Positions 1 to 7,213 of a stretch of 64,000 nt of DNA are shown piece after piece. Below the pieces are notes generated by a model, which worked only from the letters and a program-made list of their open reading frames with translations, was not told the DNA's origin and did not search any database. The translations under genes were made by a program, and so were the position numbers. Origin of the DNA: JAFGOG01 sp034429215 (lineage in GTDB: Bacteria; Chloroflexota; Anaerolineae; JAAYZQ01); the NCBI GenBank assembly GCA_034429215.1, contig DAOUGI010000039.1, positions 5,739 to 69,738 of the forward strand, given 5' to 3'. Each line of letters opens with the position of its first letter. Positions within the stretch are counted from its first letter, which is position 1.

Positions 1-12
1 AGATAACCCATG
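1..12 (-). CDS. Start of a downstream gene, probably ccmD (partial)
   Basis: Only the first codons (M-G-Y-L...) are in the window. On the minus strand a TAGGAGGAACC ribosome site, which includes the ccmC stop codon, sits directly before the ATG. A very short CcmD membrane peptide commonly follows ccmC and is needed to release holo-CcmE from CcmABC. The call rests on position and the MGYL start only. Confidence 0.4.
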
Positions 13-19
13 GTTCCTC

Positions 20-715
20 CTACCCGATCACCCTTTGTTTCAGCTCTTCCACGTCGTCGCGCAGCCGCTCCAGGCGGATGCGGTGCCCCATCAACGTCAC
101 GTACCACACGGTGAACGTGATCAGGCAGAAAAAGAAGGCGAACATCATGCCCGGGCCCAGCCCGCCCCCCTCGGACCCAAACATCAAGGGGTGCTGTGAC
201 CGCCACAGCCGGATGGCGATAAAGTTGATCGGCACCGAGATAAAGGCGACGATGCCATACACCGCGGCGAAACGCGCCCGGCGGGCGGGATCGTCCACCG
301 TGCTGCGCAGCATCAAGTAGCCGACATAGACCAGGAACTGGATGAGTGAGATCGTCAGCCGCTCGTCCCACACCCACCACACGCCCCAGGCCGGCTTGGC
401 CCAGATCGAGCCACTGACCAGGACACCCAGCATGAACACCGTGCCAATCTCGGCCGACGACAGGGCGACAATGTCCCAGCGGCGCGCCTGGGTGCGCAGG
501 TAGACGGCGCCGGCCACAAAGGTCACGAAAAAGGCGAGAAAGCCGACCCACGCCGTCGCAATGTGAAAGTAGATGATGCGCTGGACTATCGGCCCGATCT
601 CGCTCTGCATCACGGCCTTGGGCGCGCCGACCAGGGCCAGGTACAGCGCCGCCAGGATCAGCACCGCGCTCACGGCGGTCAGCGCCACCAGCCAGGTGTC
701 GTTTCGTCGCTTCAT
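20..715 (-). CDS. ccmC: Haem export/ligation protein CcmC
   Basis: CcmC is an inner-membrane protein that presents haem to CcmE in system I cytochrome c maturation. The 231-residue product has six hydrophobic segments. It carries the tryptophan-rich WWD motif (WGVWWVWD, about 110-117) between two conserved histidines, His51 (YFHIATAW) and His175 (SQHPLM), which are the expected axial haem ligands. Length is close to the family norm. It is the last complete gene of the ccm block, separated from ccmB by a 68-nt gap that holds a pyrimidine-rich dispersed repeat. The family is clear from the WWD motif and neighbours. Confidence 0.95.
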   Translation of the reverse strand: MKRRNDTWLVALTAVSAVLILAALYLALVGAPKAVMQSEIGPIVQRIIYFHIATAWVGFLAFFVTFVAGAVYLRTQARRWDIVALSSAEIGTVFMLGVLVSGSIWAKPAWGVWWVWDERLTISLIQFLVYVGYLMLRSTVDDPARRARFAAVYGIVAFISVPINFIAIRLWRSQHPLMFGSEGGGLGPGMMFAFFFCLITFTVWYVTLMGHRIRLERLRDDVEELKQRVIG

Positions 716-726
716 ACTTCCACCCC

Positions 727-776
727 CTCACCCCTGCCCTCACCCCCAACCCCTCTCCCAGGGGGAGAGGGGAGCA
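727..776. repeat. Dispersed CCCTCACCCC-type repeat
   Basis: The gap between ccmB and ccmC is filled by a C-rich stretch with the arms CCTCTCCC and GGGGAGAGG. The same type of element, in the other orientation, lies before the M28-like peptidase gene at about 32949-32985. It resembles a family of intergenic palindromic repeats found in many bacterial genomes. It can fold as a hairpin between two co-transcribed genes. Confidence 0.5.
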
Positions 777-783
777 GAGGTGG

Positions 784-1458
784 TTATTCTTTCACCACAT
801 AATCGAAGGTCATGAACGCCACTGCCGGAAAGATGACGTCGAACGCCGCCATCATCTGCAGCCAGCGGGCGATGTCGCTCAGCGGCAGGCCGTCGAGCAC
901 GCCGGCGGTAGCCTTGACGGCAAAGATCAGCAGCGGCGCCGCCACCGGCAGCAGCAGGATCGGCAGCAGCACCTCCCGCGCCCGGGTCTGGGCCGTCATG
1001 GCCGACAGGAGCGTCCCTACCCCGGCAAAGCCCAGCGTCCCCAGCACGACGATCAGTACCAGCCGCAGGTTCAGCAGGTTGATGCCGAAAAAGGCGGTGA
1101 ACACCGGCAGGATGATCGCCTCGACCACCAGCATGAACAGCAGCGTCGAGATCATCTTGCCGAAATAGACGGCCGTGTGATCCACCGGCGCCAGCAGCAG
1201 CCCTTCCAGGCAGCCGCGGTCCTTTTCCAGGACAAAGGCCCGGTTCAAGCCCAGCACACCGGCGAAGGTAAAAGCCACCCACAGAATGCCGGGCGCGGCC
1301 TCTCGCACCCGGTCGATCCCCCGCAGCTCGAACGCAAAGTTGAAAATGACAATGACCAGCACCGCAAAGACGAACATGGCGCTGAACATCTCTTTAGTGC
1401 GCAGCTCGGCGACGATGTCTTTCCAGACGATGGCCAGGATCTTGCGCAGGTAGTTCAT
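784..1458 (-). CDS. ccmB: Haem exporter permease CcmB
   Basis: CcmB is the membrane subunit of the CcmABC complex, which uses ATP to release holo-CcmE. The product (224 residues from MNYLRKILAIVWKDIVAELR) has the CcmB N-terminus (WKDIxxELRTKE) followed by six hydrophobic segments and the loop ALEKDRG-like FVLEKDRGCLEGLLLAP. An upstream in-frame Met would add 37 residues inside ccmA, but the chosen ATG gives a 4-nt ATGA overlap with the ccmA stop, so translation is probably coupled. Length matches the family. Confidence 0.93.
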   Translation of the reverse strand: MNYLRKILAIVWKDIVAELRTKEMFSAMFVFAVLVIVIFNFAFELRGIDRVREAAPGILWVAFTFAGVLGLNRAFVLEKDRGCLEGLLLAPVDHTAVYFGKMISTLLFMLVVEAIILPVFTAFFGINLLNLRLVLIVVLGTLGFAGVGTLLSAMTAQTRAREVLLPILLLPVAAPLLIFAVKATAGVLDGLPLSDIARWLQMMAAFDVIFPAVAFMTFDYVVKE

Positions 1459-2183
1459 GAGCGGCCCGTCACGTCCCTGTAGATCTCTTTCATGCTGTCC
1501 AGGTCCACTTCGCTGCGCCGGCCTTGCCAGCCGATCCGGCCCCGGTTCAGGATGGCGGCCCGGTCGCACATCTCCAGGCCCTGTTCCAGGTTGTGGGTGG
1601 TCAGGATGACCGTCCGGTTCGAGGCGGCCAGCTCCTGCAGCACCCCGCGCAGCATGTCGGCTGCCTGTAGATCGAGGCCGGTGTACGGCTCGTCGAGCAG
1701 CATGATGGCCGGGTCGTGCAGCACCGCCCGGGCGATCGTCAACCGCTGGACCATTCCCCGCGAATAGTTCCGCACCGGGTCCCGCCGCCGGGACGTCAGC
1801 CCTACCTGTTCCAGGACGGCGTCGATCCGCGCCGCCGCATCGGGCAGGTCGTAGAGGCGGGCGAAGAACTTCAAGTTCTCGTCGGCAGTCAGATCGCCAT
1901 ATAGCAGCGGATTGTGGGAGATCAAACCGATCTGCCGCCGCACCGCCGTGGCCTCTTTGCCCAGGTCCTGGCCACAGACGTGGACGGTGCCCGACGAGGG
2001 CCGCGCCAGCGAGGCGATGATGCGGATCAGGGTCGTCTTGCCGGCGCCGTTGGGGCCAAACAGGGTCAGGAACTCACCCTCGGTCACCTCCAGGTCCACG
2101 CCCCGCAGGGCGGCGTGATGGCCGAACGCCTTGGTCAGCTTGCGGGCGCGGATAGCTGGTGGACGGTCTCCTGACCCGCTCAT
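1455..2183 (-). CDS. ccmA: Haem exporter ATPase CcmA
   Basis: CcmA is the ABC ATPase that pairs with CcmB. The Walker A motif GPNGAGKTT lies at about 43-51. The signature region is NYSRGMVQRLTIARA, Walker B is IMLLDEPYTGLD, and the H-loop is TTHNLEQG. I place the start at 2183 (MSGSGDRPP), where ATGA overlaps the stop of the upstream gene; an in-frame Met 21 nt upstream is the alternative. It is coupled at both ends, with the SHOCT-like gene upstream and ccmB downstream. Confidence 0.92.
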   Translation of the reverse strand: MSGSGDRPPAIRARKLTKAFGHHAALRGVDLEVTEGEFLTLFGPNGAGKTTLIRIIASLARPSSGTVHVCGQDLGKEATAVRRQIGLISHNPLLYGDLTADENLKFFARLYDLPDAAARIDAVLEQVGLTSRRRDPVRNYSRGMVQRLTIARAVLHDPAIMLLDEPYTGLDLQAADMLRGVLQELAASNRTVILTTHNLEQGLEMCDRAAILNRGRIGWQGRRSEVDLDSMKEIYRDVTGRS

Positions 2184-3397
2184 AGCGACCTGAGCGCCTC
2201 CCATTTCTCGGCGCGCTGCTGCTGGTAGACCTCTTCGTCCACCTGCCCGGCCTCAAAGGCCTCTTCCAGGTCGGCCAGCTCGGCCAGCAGCGGGCGGGCC
2301 TGGGGGTTGGCGGCCAGAGCTGCGGCCGTAGGGAGGGCCGCGGCCGGAGGGCGCCGCCGGGCGGTCAGCAGGGGATAGAGCACGGCGCCCAGAACCGCCA
2401 GGGCGGCCAGCCCAAATCCGAGCCCGCGGAGCAGACCCTGGTTGTCTGTGATCGGCGCGCCGGTTTCTGTCGTTGTCGTCGATCCGGTCGCCTCGATGGC
2501 CTCTACGATCAGGTCGGCGGCCAGAGGCGCGCCGGCCGCCTGGCCAACCGCGGTGTACACCGCAAACTCCTGGTCCATGAACGATTGAACCCCGCCGTCC
2601 AATAGCTGGCTGCTGCGCAGCGTCAGGCCCGGCTGGGTCAGGAGAACGGTCAGGGCAGTGATCGGATAGTCGTAGCTTCGCTCCATGTGGACCGAGCTGT
2701 CTGCCACCGGCACATGGTAAGAGTAAAAGACGGTCAGCGTCTCCTGCCCGGGCGGCACCGGCTCGGTGCTCAGCAGCTTTCCCTCGCTCTGGACAAATAG
2801 GTCGGCCGTGGCCTCGTCGTCAAAGGCCAGCCCTACGGCGTCTGCGGGCAGGGGGATGCCGATGGTTGTCGCCCGTCCTTCTGCTCCTGGGCGGCCGGTG
2901 TAGGTCCGATCCCCGCCGTTGCCGAACAGGTAGGCTTCGGAAATCCTGAGCATGGTGCCAAACGACTCGACGATGATGTGGCCCGAACTGATGGCGACCT
3001 GGCTGTCGTCGTCGGTCGTCTCGTAGACAAGCAGCGTCACAGGCTGTGTCGCCTGCCCAGGTTCGACAGGCTCAGCGCTCGTGTAGGGTACGCCGAGGTA
3101 GACGGCCTCAGGCCAGTAAGAGATCTCTGGGTTGGTGGCCAGCCCTTCGAAGCGAAACCGCCCGGCCGAGTCTGTTGTCGTTTCCAGCGTACCTGTTACG
3201 GTGTCGCTCTGGACCAGGTACAGGGTGACGGTGATGCCGGCTCCGATCGCGGGTCCGCCGGCCGTGCCGTTGACCACCTGCCCGTCGATGACGCCGGTCC
3301 CCTGGGCGCTCGCCTGGGTCGCGGTCAAAGCCAGGCCCAGCGCCAGGACGATGGCCAGGCCGAGAAGGGGCAGCCGGGTGTGGATGGCTCGCTTCAT
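2180..3397 (-). CDS. Secreted membrane-anchored protein with SHOCT-like tail in the ccm operon
   Basis: The 405-residue product has a signal peptide (MKRAIHTRLPLLGLAIVLALGL...ASAQ), then a carboxypeptidase-regulatory-like beta-sandwich (GVIDGQVVNGTAGG...AGITVTLYL, DSAGRFRFEGL). A long extracytoplasmic region follows, then one membrane span (about residues 325-345, ending YPLL) and a cytoplasmic tail. The last 35 residues (LLAELADLEEAFEAGQVDEEVYQQQR) look like a SHOCT short helical domain. The start has a strong AGGAGG site, and ATGA overlaps link it to both neighbours. It shares its design (secreted domain, single span, short C-terminal module) with the gene at 6187. Possible role: assembly or haem-handling partner of Ccm; this is inference. 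Confidence 0.75.
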   Translation of the reverse strand: MKRAIHTRLPLLGLAIVLALGLALTATQASAQGTGVIDGQVVNGTAGGPAIGAGITVTLYLVQSDTVTGTLETTTDSAGRFRFEGLATNPEISYWPEAVYLGVPYTSAEPVEPGQATQPVTLLVYETTDDDSQVAISSGHIIVESFGTMLRISEAYLFGNGGDRTYTGRPGAEGRATTIGIPLPADAVGLAFDDEATADLFVQSEGKLLSTEPVPPGQETLTVFYSYHVPVADSSVHMERSYDYPITALTVLLTQPGLTLRSSQLLDGGVQSFMDQEFAVYTAVGQAAGAPLAADLIVEAIEATGSTTTTETGAPITDNQGLLRGLGFGLAALAVLGAVLYPLLTARRRPPAAALPTAAALAANPQARPLLAELADLEEAFEAGQVDEEVYQQQRAEKWEALRSL

Positions 3398-3762
3398 GCC
3401 ACCTCCTCGTCGTGGAGGGTATGCCCGCACTTGGCGCAGAACCTGTCCCCTTTTTGCAGAGCGGCGCCGCACGATGGACACAACAGCCCCGCCGGAGGCA
3501 GGGCCGGCTTGCTCTGGTCGCCCGGCGGCAGCGCCCCGCCGCAGCGGACGCAGAAGAGGTCACCCGGTTGGTAGGCCTTGCCGCAGGTGGGGCAGGCGCG
3601 CCCGCCCTCGGCCCTGGCCCGGCGCAGCTTGCGGACGGCCGCCTCGATCTCGCCGTCGGTTACGGCCGGCGCCATGGGGGCCGGCGCGCGGCCCGGCAGT
3701 AAAGGGTAGACAATCGCCCCGGCGGCAAGCAAGGCCAATAGGAAAAAGAGCACGACGCCCAT
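3394..3762 (-). CDS. Double zinc-ribbon membrane protein, CcmI-like position
   Basis: The 122-residue product starts with one membrane span (MGVVLFFLLALLAAGAIVYPLLPGR), then a short helical stretch (DGEIEAAVRKLRRAR), then two CxxC-CxxC zinc ribbons with cysteines at 57/60/71/74 and 95/98/109/112. The start is chosen for the GGGAGGTAAC site; a longer reading frame upstream runs into ccmF. An N-terminal span ending in YPLL plus an ExxxxxLRxxR helix recalls the membrane part of CcmI/CycH, so it may fill that place, but no sequence motif proves it. It lies 7 nt after ccmF and overlaps the next gene by ATGA. Confidence 0.75.
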   Translation of the reverse strand: MGVVLFFLLALLAAGAIVYPLLPGRAPAPMAPAVTDGEIEAAVRKLRRARAEGGRACPTCGKAYQPGDLFCVRCGGALPPGDQSKPALPPAGLLCPSCGAALQKGDRFCAKCGHTLHDEEVA

Positions 3763-3769
3763 GGTCCTG

Positions 3770-5782
3770 TTACCTCCCCGCCGCCTGTTCGCCGGCATTC
3801 TCTCGCTCGACCGGCACGGTTGCCATGGCCGGGCGCGACGCAGAGGGCCAGGCTGCCATTAGTGTGCCCAAGATCAGCTCCAAGCCGCCGATCCACAGCC
3901 AGAGCACCATTGGGGTGATGATCACCTGGAAAGCGGCCAGGCCGTCGGGCTCGATGCTGGCCAGGACCAGGTACAGATCCTCTTTCAGGTTGCTGCGCAG
4001 GGCAACCTCGGTGACGGTGCCGTCGACGTTGCTGTGCAGGTTCCGTTCCGGCTCCATGACCGCCAGCAGGCGCCCATTGCGGTACACTTCGACCAGGGCC
4101 GCATTGCGCAGCTTGTTGCCGCCCTCCTCCTGCCGGCCGTAGGTGTAGCTCTTGTACAGCAGGGTGTAGCCGCCCACCTCTGTTTGCTCGCCCTCGGCCA
4201 ACACCACCTGGACTTCGTCCTGGTAGGCCTGGGAGCCGATGACGCCGGCGACGATCAGCAGGATGGCCACGTGGATCATCTGGGCGCCATATCGCCGCCG
4301 GTTCCTGTAGCTTGCTCGAGCGGCCGCGACGAAAAGGTTCTCCTTGGCGGTTCGCATCCGGGCCACGACACTCGCCGCCCACTGAAGCTCGATGGTGGCT
4401 GCGGCAAAGGCAACGACGGCGAATGCCGCCACGACCCACACCTCTCGCACGCCAAAGAGGAACAACAAAGCGGCCGTCAGGACGCCGACGGCTGCCTGGA
4501 TCCAGATGTTTTGCAGCAGGCGCCCGGCGCTGGTCTTGCGCCACTCGATCAGCGGGCACAGCCCGAGGAGCAGCACCAACAGCAGCCCCAGCGGCCCCAT
4601 GAACCGGTTATAGTTCTCGGGAGTAAGCGTCGCCGATACGTTCCGCACCGCTTCGGTGAAGGTCGGCCACAGGGTGCCCAGCAGGATGGCCCCTGCCGAG
4701 CCGAGGAACAGGAGGTTGGTTACCAGGAAGGCAAACTCGCGCGATACGAGGTCTCCCAACTGGCCGCTGCCCTTCAACTCGCGGGTGCGGGCCAGCATCA
4801 GGCCAACGGCCACGGCCAGGATCAGCCCCATAAAGCCGAGGTAATAGTAGCCGATGGGTGACTGGGCAAAGGCATGCACCGATTGGATTAGCCCCGAGCG
4901 CGTGACAAAGGTGGCGAACACGGTCAACAGGAAGGTCAAGGTCACCAGGGCCACGCTCCAGGCGCGGAACATGTCGCGCCGCTCCTGGATGATGGCCGAG
5001 TGGAGAAATGCGGTGCCCACCAGCCACGGGATAAAGGACGAGTTCTCCACCGGGTCCCAGGCCCAATAGCCACCCCAGCCCAGCTCCAGATAAGCCCACA
5101 GCGCGCCTATCAGGATGCCGATGCCGAGGGTGGACCACGCGGCCAGCGACCAGCGCCGCACGCCGAGCAGCCAGCCGGCATCCAGCTTGCCGGTCACCAG
5201 CGCGGCCAGGCCATAGGCGAAGGGGATCGTCCACAGGGCATAGGCCGCAAAGATGATGGGCGGATGGATGATCATCCAGATGTTTTGCAGCAGTGGGTTG
5301 AGGCTGACCCCCTCGGCCGGCAGCGTCGGCATCAGCTCGAACGGGTTGCTGACCACCACCAGCAGCAGCGCGAAAAAGGCCTGGGTAAAGGCCAGCACGG
5401 CCATGGCATAGGGCCGCAGTTGCCGGTCCCAGGCCGGCCGCCTCACCAAGAGCAGTGCAGTAAAGATGGCCAACATCCACAACCACAGTAGCTGCGACCC
5501 CTCCATTCCGGCCCAAAAGGCGGCCAGGACGTACGCCGGGCGGAGGTAGGTGCTCACGTGGTCATGGACGTAGGCCACCCCGAAATTCTTGGTCAGGAGC
5601 AGAGCCAGCAGCGCAATCGCCGCCAAGGTGGACAGGCCGGCCGTGACAAACAGGGCATTGCGGGCGCTGGTCACCAGCTCCGGGCGCTGCTGTCGCGCCC
5701 CCAAGATCGAGGCGATCGATGCCCATAGCGCTGCGGCCAGAGCCAGCAGCAGGGCGCCGTAACCGATCTCTGTCAGGATCAC
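3770..5782 (-). CDS. ccmF: Cytochrome c haem lyase subunit CcmF
   Basis: CcmF takes haem from holo-CcmE and, normally with CcmH, attaches it to apocytochrome c. The product is 670 residues with many membrane spans. The WWD domain reads WGGYWAWDPVENSSFIPWLVGTAFLHS (WGGYWAWDPVEN is the key part, about residue 240), and conserved histidines lie in flanking segments (for example IHPPIIFAAY). Translation most likely begins at GTG 5782: GTGA overlaps the ccmE stop and GAGGAG lies just upstream, inside the end of ccmE. Length fits single-protein CcmF. Confidence 0.95.
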   Translation of the reverse strand: MILTEIGYGALLLALAAALWASIASILGARQQRPELVTSARNALFVTAGLSTLAAIALLALLLTKNFGVAYVHDHVSTYLRPAYVLAAFWAGMEGSQLLWLWMLAIFTALLLVRRPAWDRQLRPYAMAVLAFTQAFFALLLVVVSNPFELMPTLPAEGVSLNPLLQNIWMIIHPPIIFAAYALWTIPFAYGLAALVTGKLDAGWLLGVRRWSLAAWSTLGIGILIGALWAYLELGWGGYWAWDPVENSSFIPWLVGTAFLHSAIIQERRDMFRAWSVALVTLTFLLTVFATFVTRSGLIQSVHAFAQSPIGYYYLGFMGLILAVAVGLMLARTRELKGSGQLGDLVSREFAFLVTNLLFLGSAGAILLGTLWPTFTEAVRNVSATLTPENYNRFMGPLGLLLVLLLGLCPLIEWRKTSAGRLLQNIWIQAAVGVLTAALLFLFGVREVWVVAAFAVVAFAAATIELQWAASVVARMRTAKENLFVAAARASYRNRRRYGAQMIHVAILLIVAGVIGSQAYQDEVQVVLAEGEQTEVGGYTLLYKSYTYGRQEEGGNKLRNAALVEVYRNGRLLAVMEPERNLHSNVDGTVTEVALRSNLKEDLYLVLASIEPDGLAAFQVIITPMVLWLWIGGLELILGTLMAAWPSASRPAMATVPVERENAGEQAAGR

Positions 5783-6168
5783 TCTTTCTCCTCGTACTTG
5801 GACGGGCACTTCATCAACAGCTCGTCGGCTGTGAACACCTGGTTAGTCGGGTCGTACTTGCCGATGGCCACGGCTTCCACCGCGTCCGCCATCATGTCGG
5901 GCTTGGGGCCGTTGTAGGAGATCGGCAGCCGGCCTGTTTCATCCTCGATCTCAAAGGCCAGGTGGATCGTGGCGGTGTCCCACTGGACCGAATCGGGGAC
6001 GATCTTGCCCGCGACACGCGAATTCTGCGCCTGATCCGGGCCCAATGCCCTGACCTCACGGATGGTCAGGTACTCGCTGGTAGAGCCTGAGAAGCTGGTC
6101 GCGATCAGGGCGACGACCACGATCACGACGACCAACCCACCGATTAAAAACTTGATCCGAGACGACAC
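5779..6168 (-). CDS. ccmE: Haem chaperone CcmE, CxxxY variant
   Basis: CcmE is a membrane-anchored periplasmic chaperone that binds haem covalently and passes it to CcmF. The 129-residue protein has an N-terminal anchor (residues 6-25) and an OB-fold body (SEYLTIREV, VAGKIVPDSV, ISYNGPKPDMM, ADELLMKCPSKY). In the standard protein the C-terminal motif is HxxxY, with His as the covalent ligand. Here it is C121-P-S-K-Y125, the CxxxY form described for archaea and some anaerobic bacteria. It is followed directly by ccmF through a GTGA overlap. Confidence 0.93.
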   Translation of the reverse strand: MSSRIKFLIGGLVVVIVVVALIATSFSGSTSEYLTIREVRALGPDQAQNSRVAGKIVPDSVQWDTATIHLAFEIEDETGRLPISYNGPKPDMMADAVEAVAIGKYDPTNQVFTADELLMKCPSKYEEKE

Positions 6169-6186
6169 ACTTTCCTCCCCTGCGTA

Positions 6187-7134
6187 CTAGCTCTTCCGTA
6201 CCGCTGCGCCACATTGGTGGCAGAAATCGGCGTCGGACCGCAGCCGCGCGCCGCACTTGAAACAAAAGCCTGCATCCTGCGCGGTAGGCTGGGCAGAGTA
6301 CTTTTTTTGCCCGCCCCGCCGCCGCCTGTTCGGCGCTGTCGGCGGGGGAGCCGGCTGGGCGCGCTTGCCAAGCCAATAAGCGCCCGCCCCGACGGCGGCC
6401 AGGGCGATCAGGGCCAAGACGGCGATCAGGATGCCCGACACCCCCTTGCTCTCCCCTTGTGCTGTCGGCGAGATCGCCGCCACCGGCGCATCGGTGGATT
6501 GGAAGGCGCCGACGGTCAGCCCCGAGTCGGTTTTCTCGTATGAAACGGCCCAAGTGGCCGTGTCGTTCTGCTTCAGAGGGCCTGCCGAGGTCACGTGATA
6601 GTTCAGGCCGTCGGCCTCCTGCACGACAGAACCGGCAGCGGGCTCTAGCTTAAAACCTTGGCTGCCCGGCGGCTCCTGGACCTTCAGGTCGAGTGTCGCC
6701 ACCGCATAGTCGGCCGCGTAGGTGTAGGTAAAGGCGCGCTGGCCGGGCGCCGGGCTGCCGGGCAGCGGGGTATAGTATTCGAGCTGAAAATCCCGCGTCG
6801 GCAGCTCAAAAGCCACCACCAGCCGGTCGCCTTCCGTGCGCGTGGTATATTCGAGGGTGAGCAACTGGCCCTGCTCGTCCAGGTAGGCCACCGCCCCAGG
6901 CTGCCCGGCCTCGGCCGGAATGCGGAACTCGACCGGCAACGGCGACGTGGCACCCTCGGCGAACTGGCCACGGTAGATGACCAGCAGCGCCGGATCGTCA
7001 TACTCTGGCCAAAGCGAGATCGTCAGGCTGGCCAGGACCGGCGATTCCTGGGCCAATGCCGGTCCGGTCTGCATGGTAAGGCCTGGCGCCGTCCACAGCG
7101 CCAGGCACACCACCAAGATAGACAATACTTTCAC
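6187..7134 (-). CDS. Secreted/membrane protein with C-terminal zinc ribbon, first gene of ccm block
   Basis: The 315-residue product has a signal peptide (MKVLSILVVCLALWTAPGLT...ALAQ), about 210 extracytoplasmic residues of beta-rich sequence, a single span (GILIAVLALIALAAVGAGAYWLG, about 230-255), a basic linker (NRRRRGGQKK) and a C-terminal zinc ribbon (C291/C294/C305/C308, CFKC and CHQC). It lies 18 nt before ccmE. The start codon is GTG with only a weak ribosome site, so its position is uncertain. The function is unknown. The same extracytoplasmic-span-short-module plan appears twice more in this operon. Confidence 0.72.
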   Translation of the reverse strand: MKVLSILVVCLALWTAPGLTMQTGPALAQESPVLASLTISLWPEYDDPALLVIYRGQFAEGATSPLPVEFRIPAEAGQPGAVAYLDEQGQLLTLEYTTRTEGDRLVVAFELPTRDFQLEYYTPLPGSPAPGQRAFTYTYAADYAVATLDLKVQEPPGSQGFKLEPAAGSVVQEADGLNYHVTSAGPLKQNDTATWAVSYEKTDSGLTVGAFQSTDAPVAAISPTAQGESKGVSGILIAVLALIALAAVGAGAYWLGKRAQPAPPPTAPNRRRRGGQKKYSAQPTAQDAGFCFKCGARLRSDADFCHQCGAAVRKS

Positions 7135-7159
7135 TGCTTCACGAACCTCTTGTCATTGT

Positions 7160-7198
7160 GGGCCTATCCGAGCAAGATCGCAACTCTCGGATAGGCCC
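7160..7198 (-). terminator. 13-bp hairpin after the selenoprotein gene
   Basis: Perfect arms GGGCCTATCCGAG (7160-7172) and CTCGGATAGGCCC (7186-7198) enclose a 13-nt loop. It lies 15 nt past the stop codon of the lipoprotein gene and before the zinc-ribbon gene. No U-tract follows on the minus strand, so termination is likely partial at best. It may instead be an mRNA-stability or processing hairpin that separates the lipoprotein from the ccm block. Confidence 0.45.
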
Positions 7199-7213
7199 TT
7201 TGTGTTCCATGCC

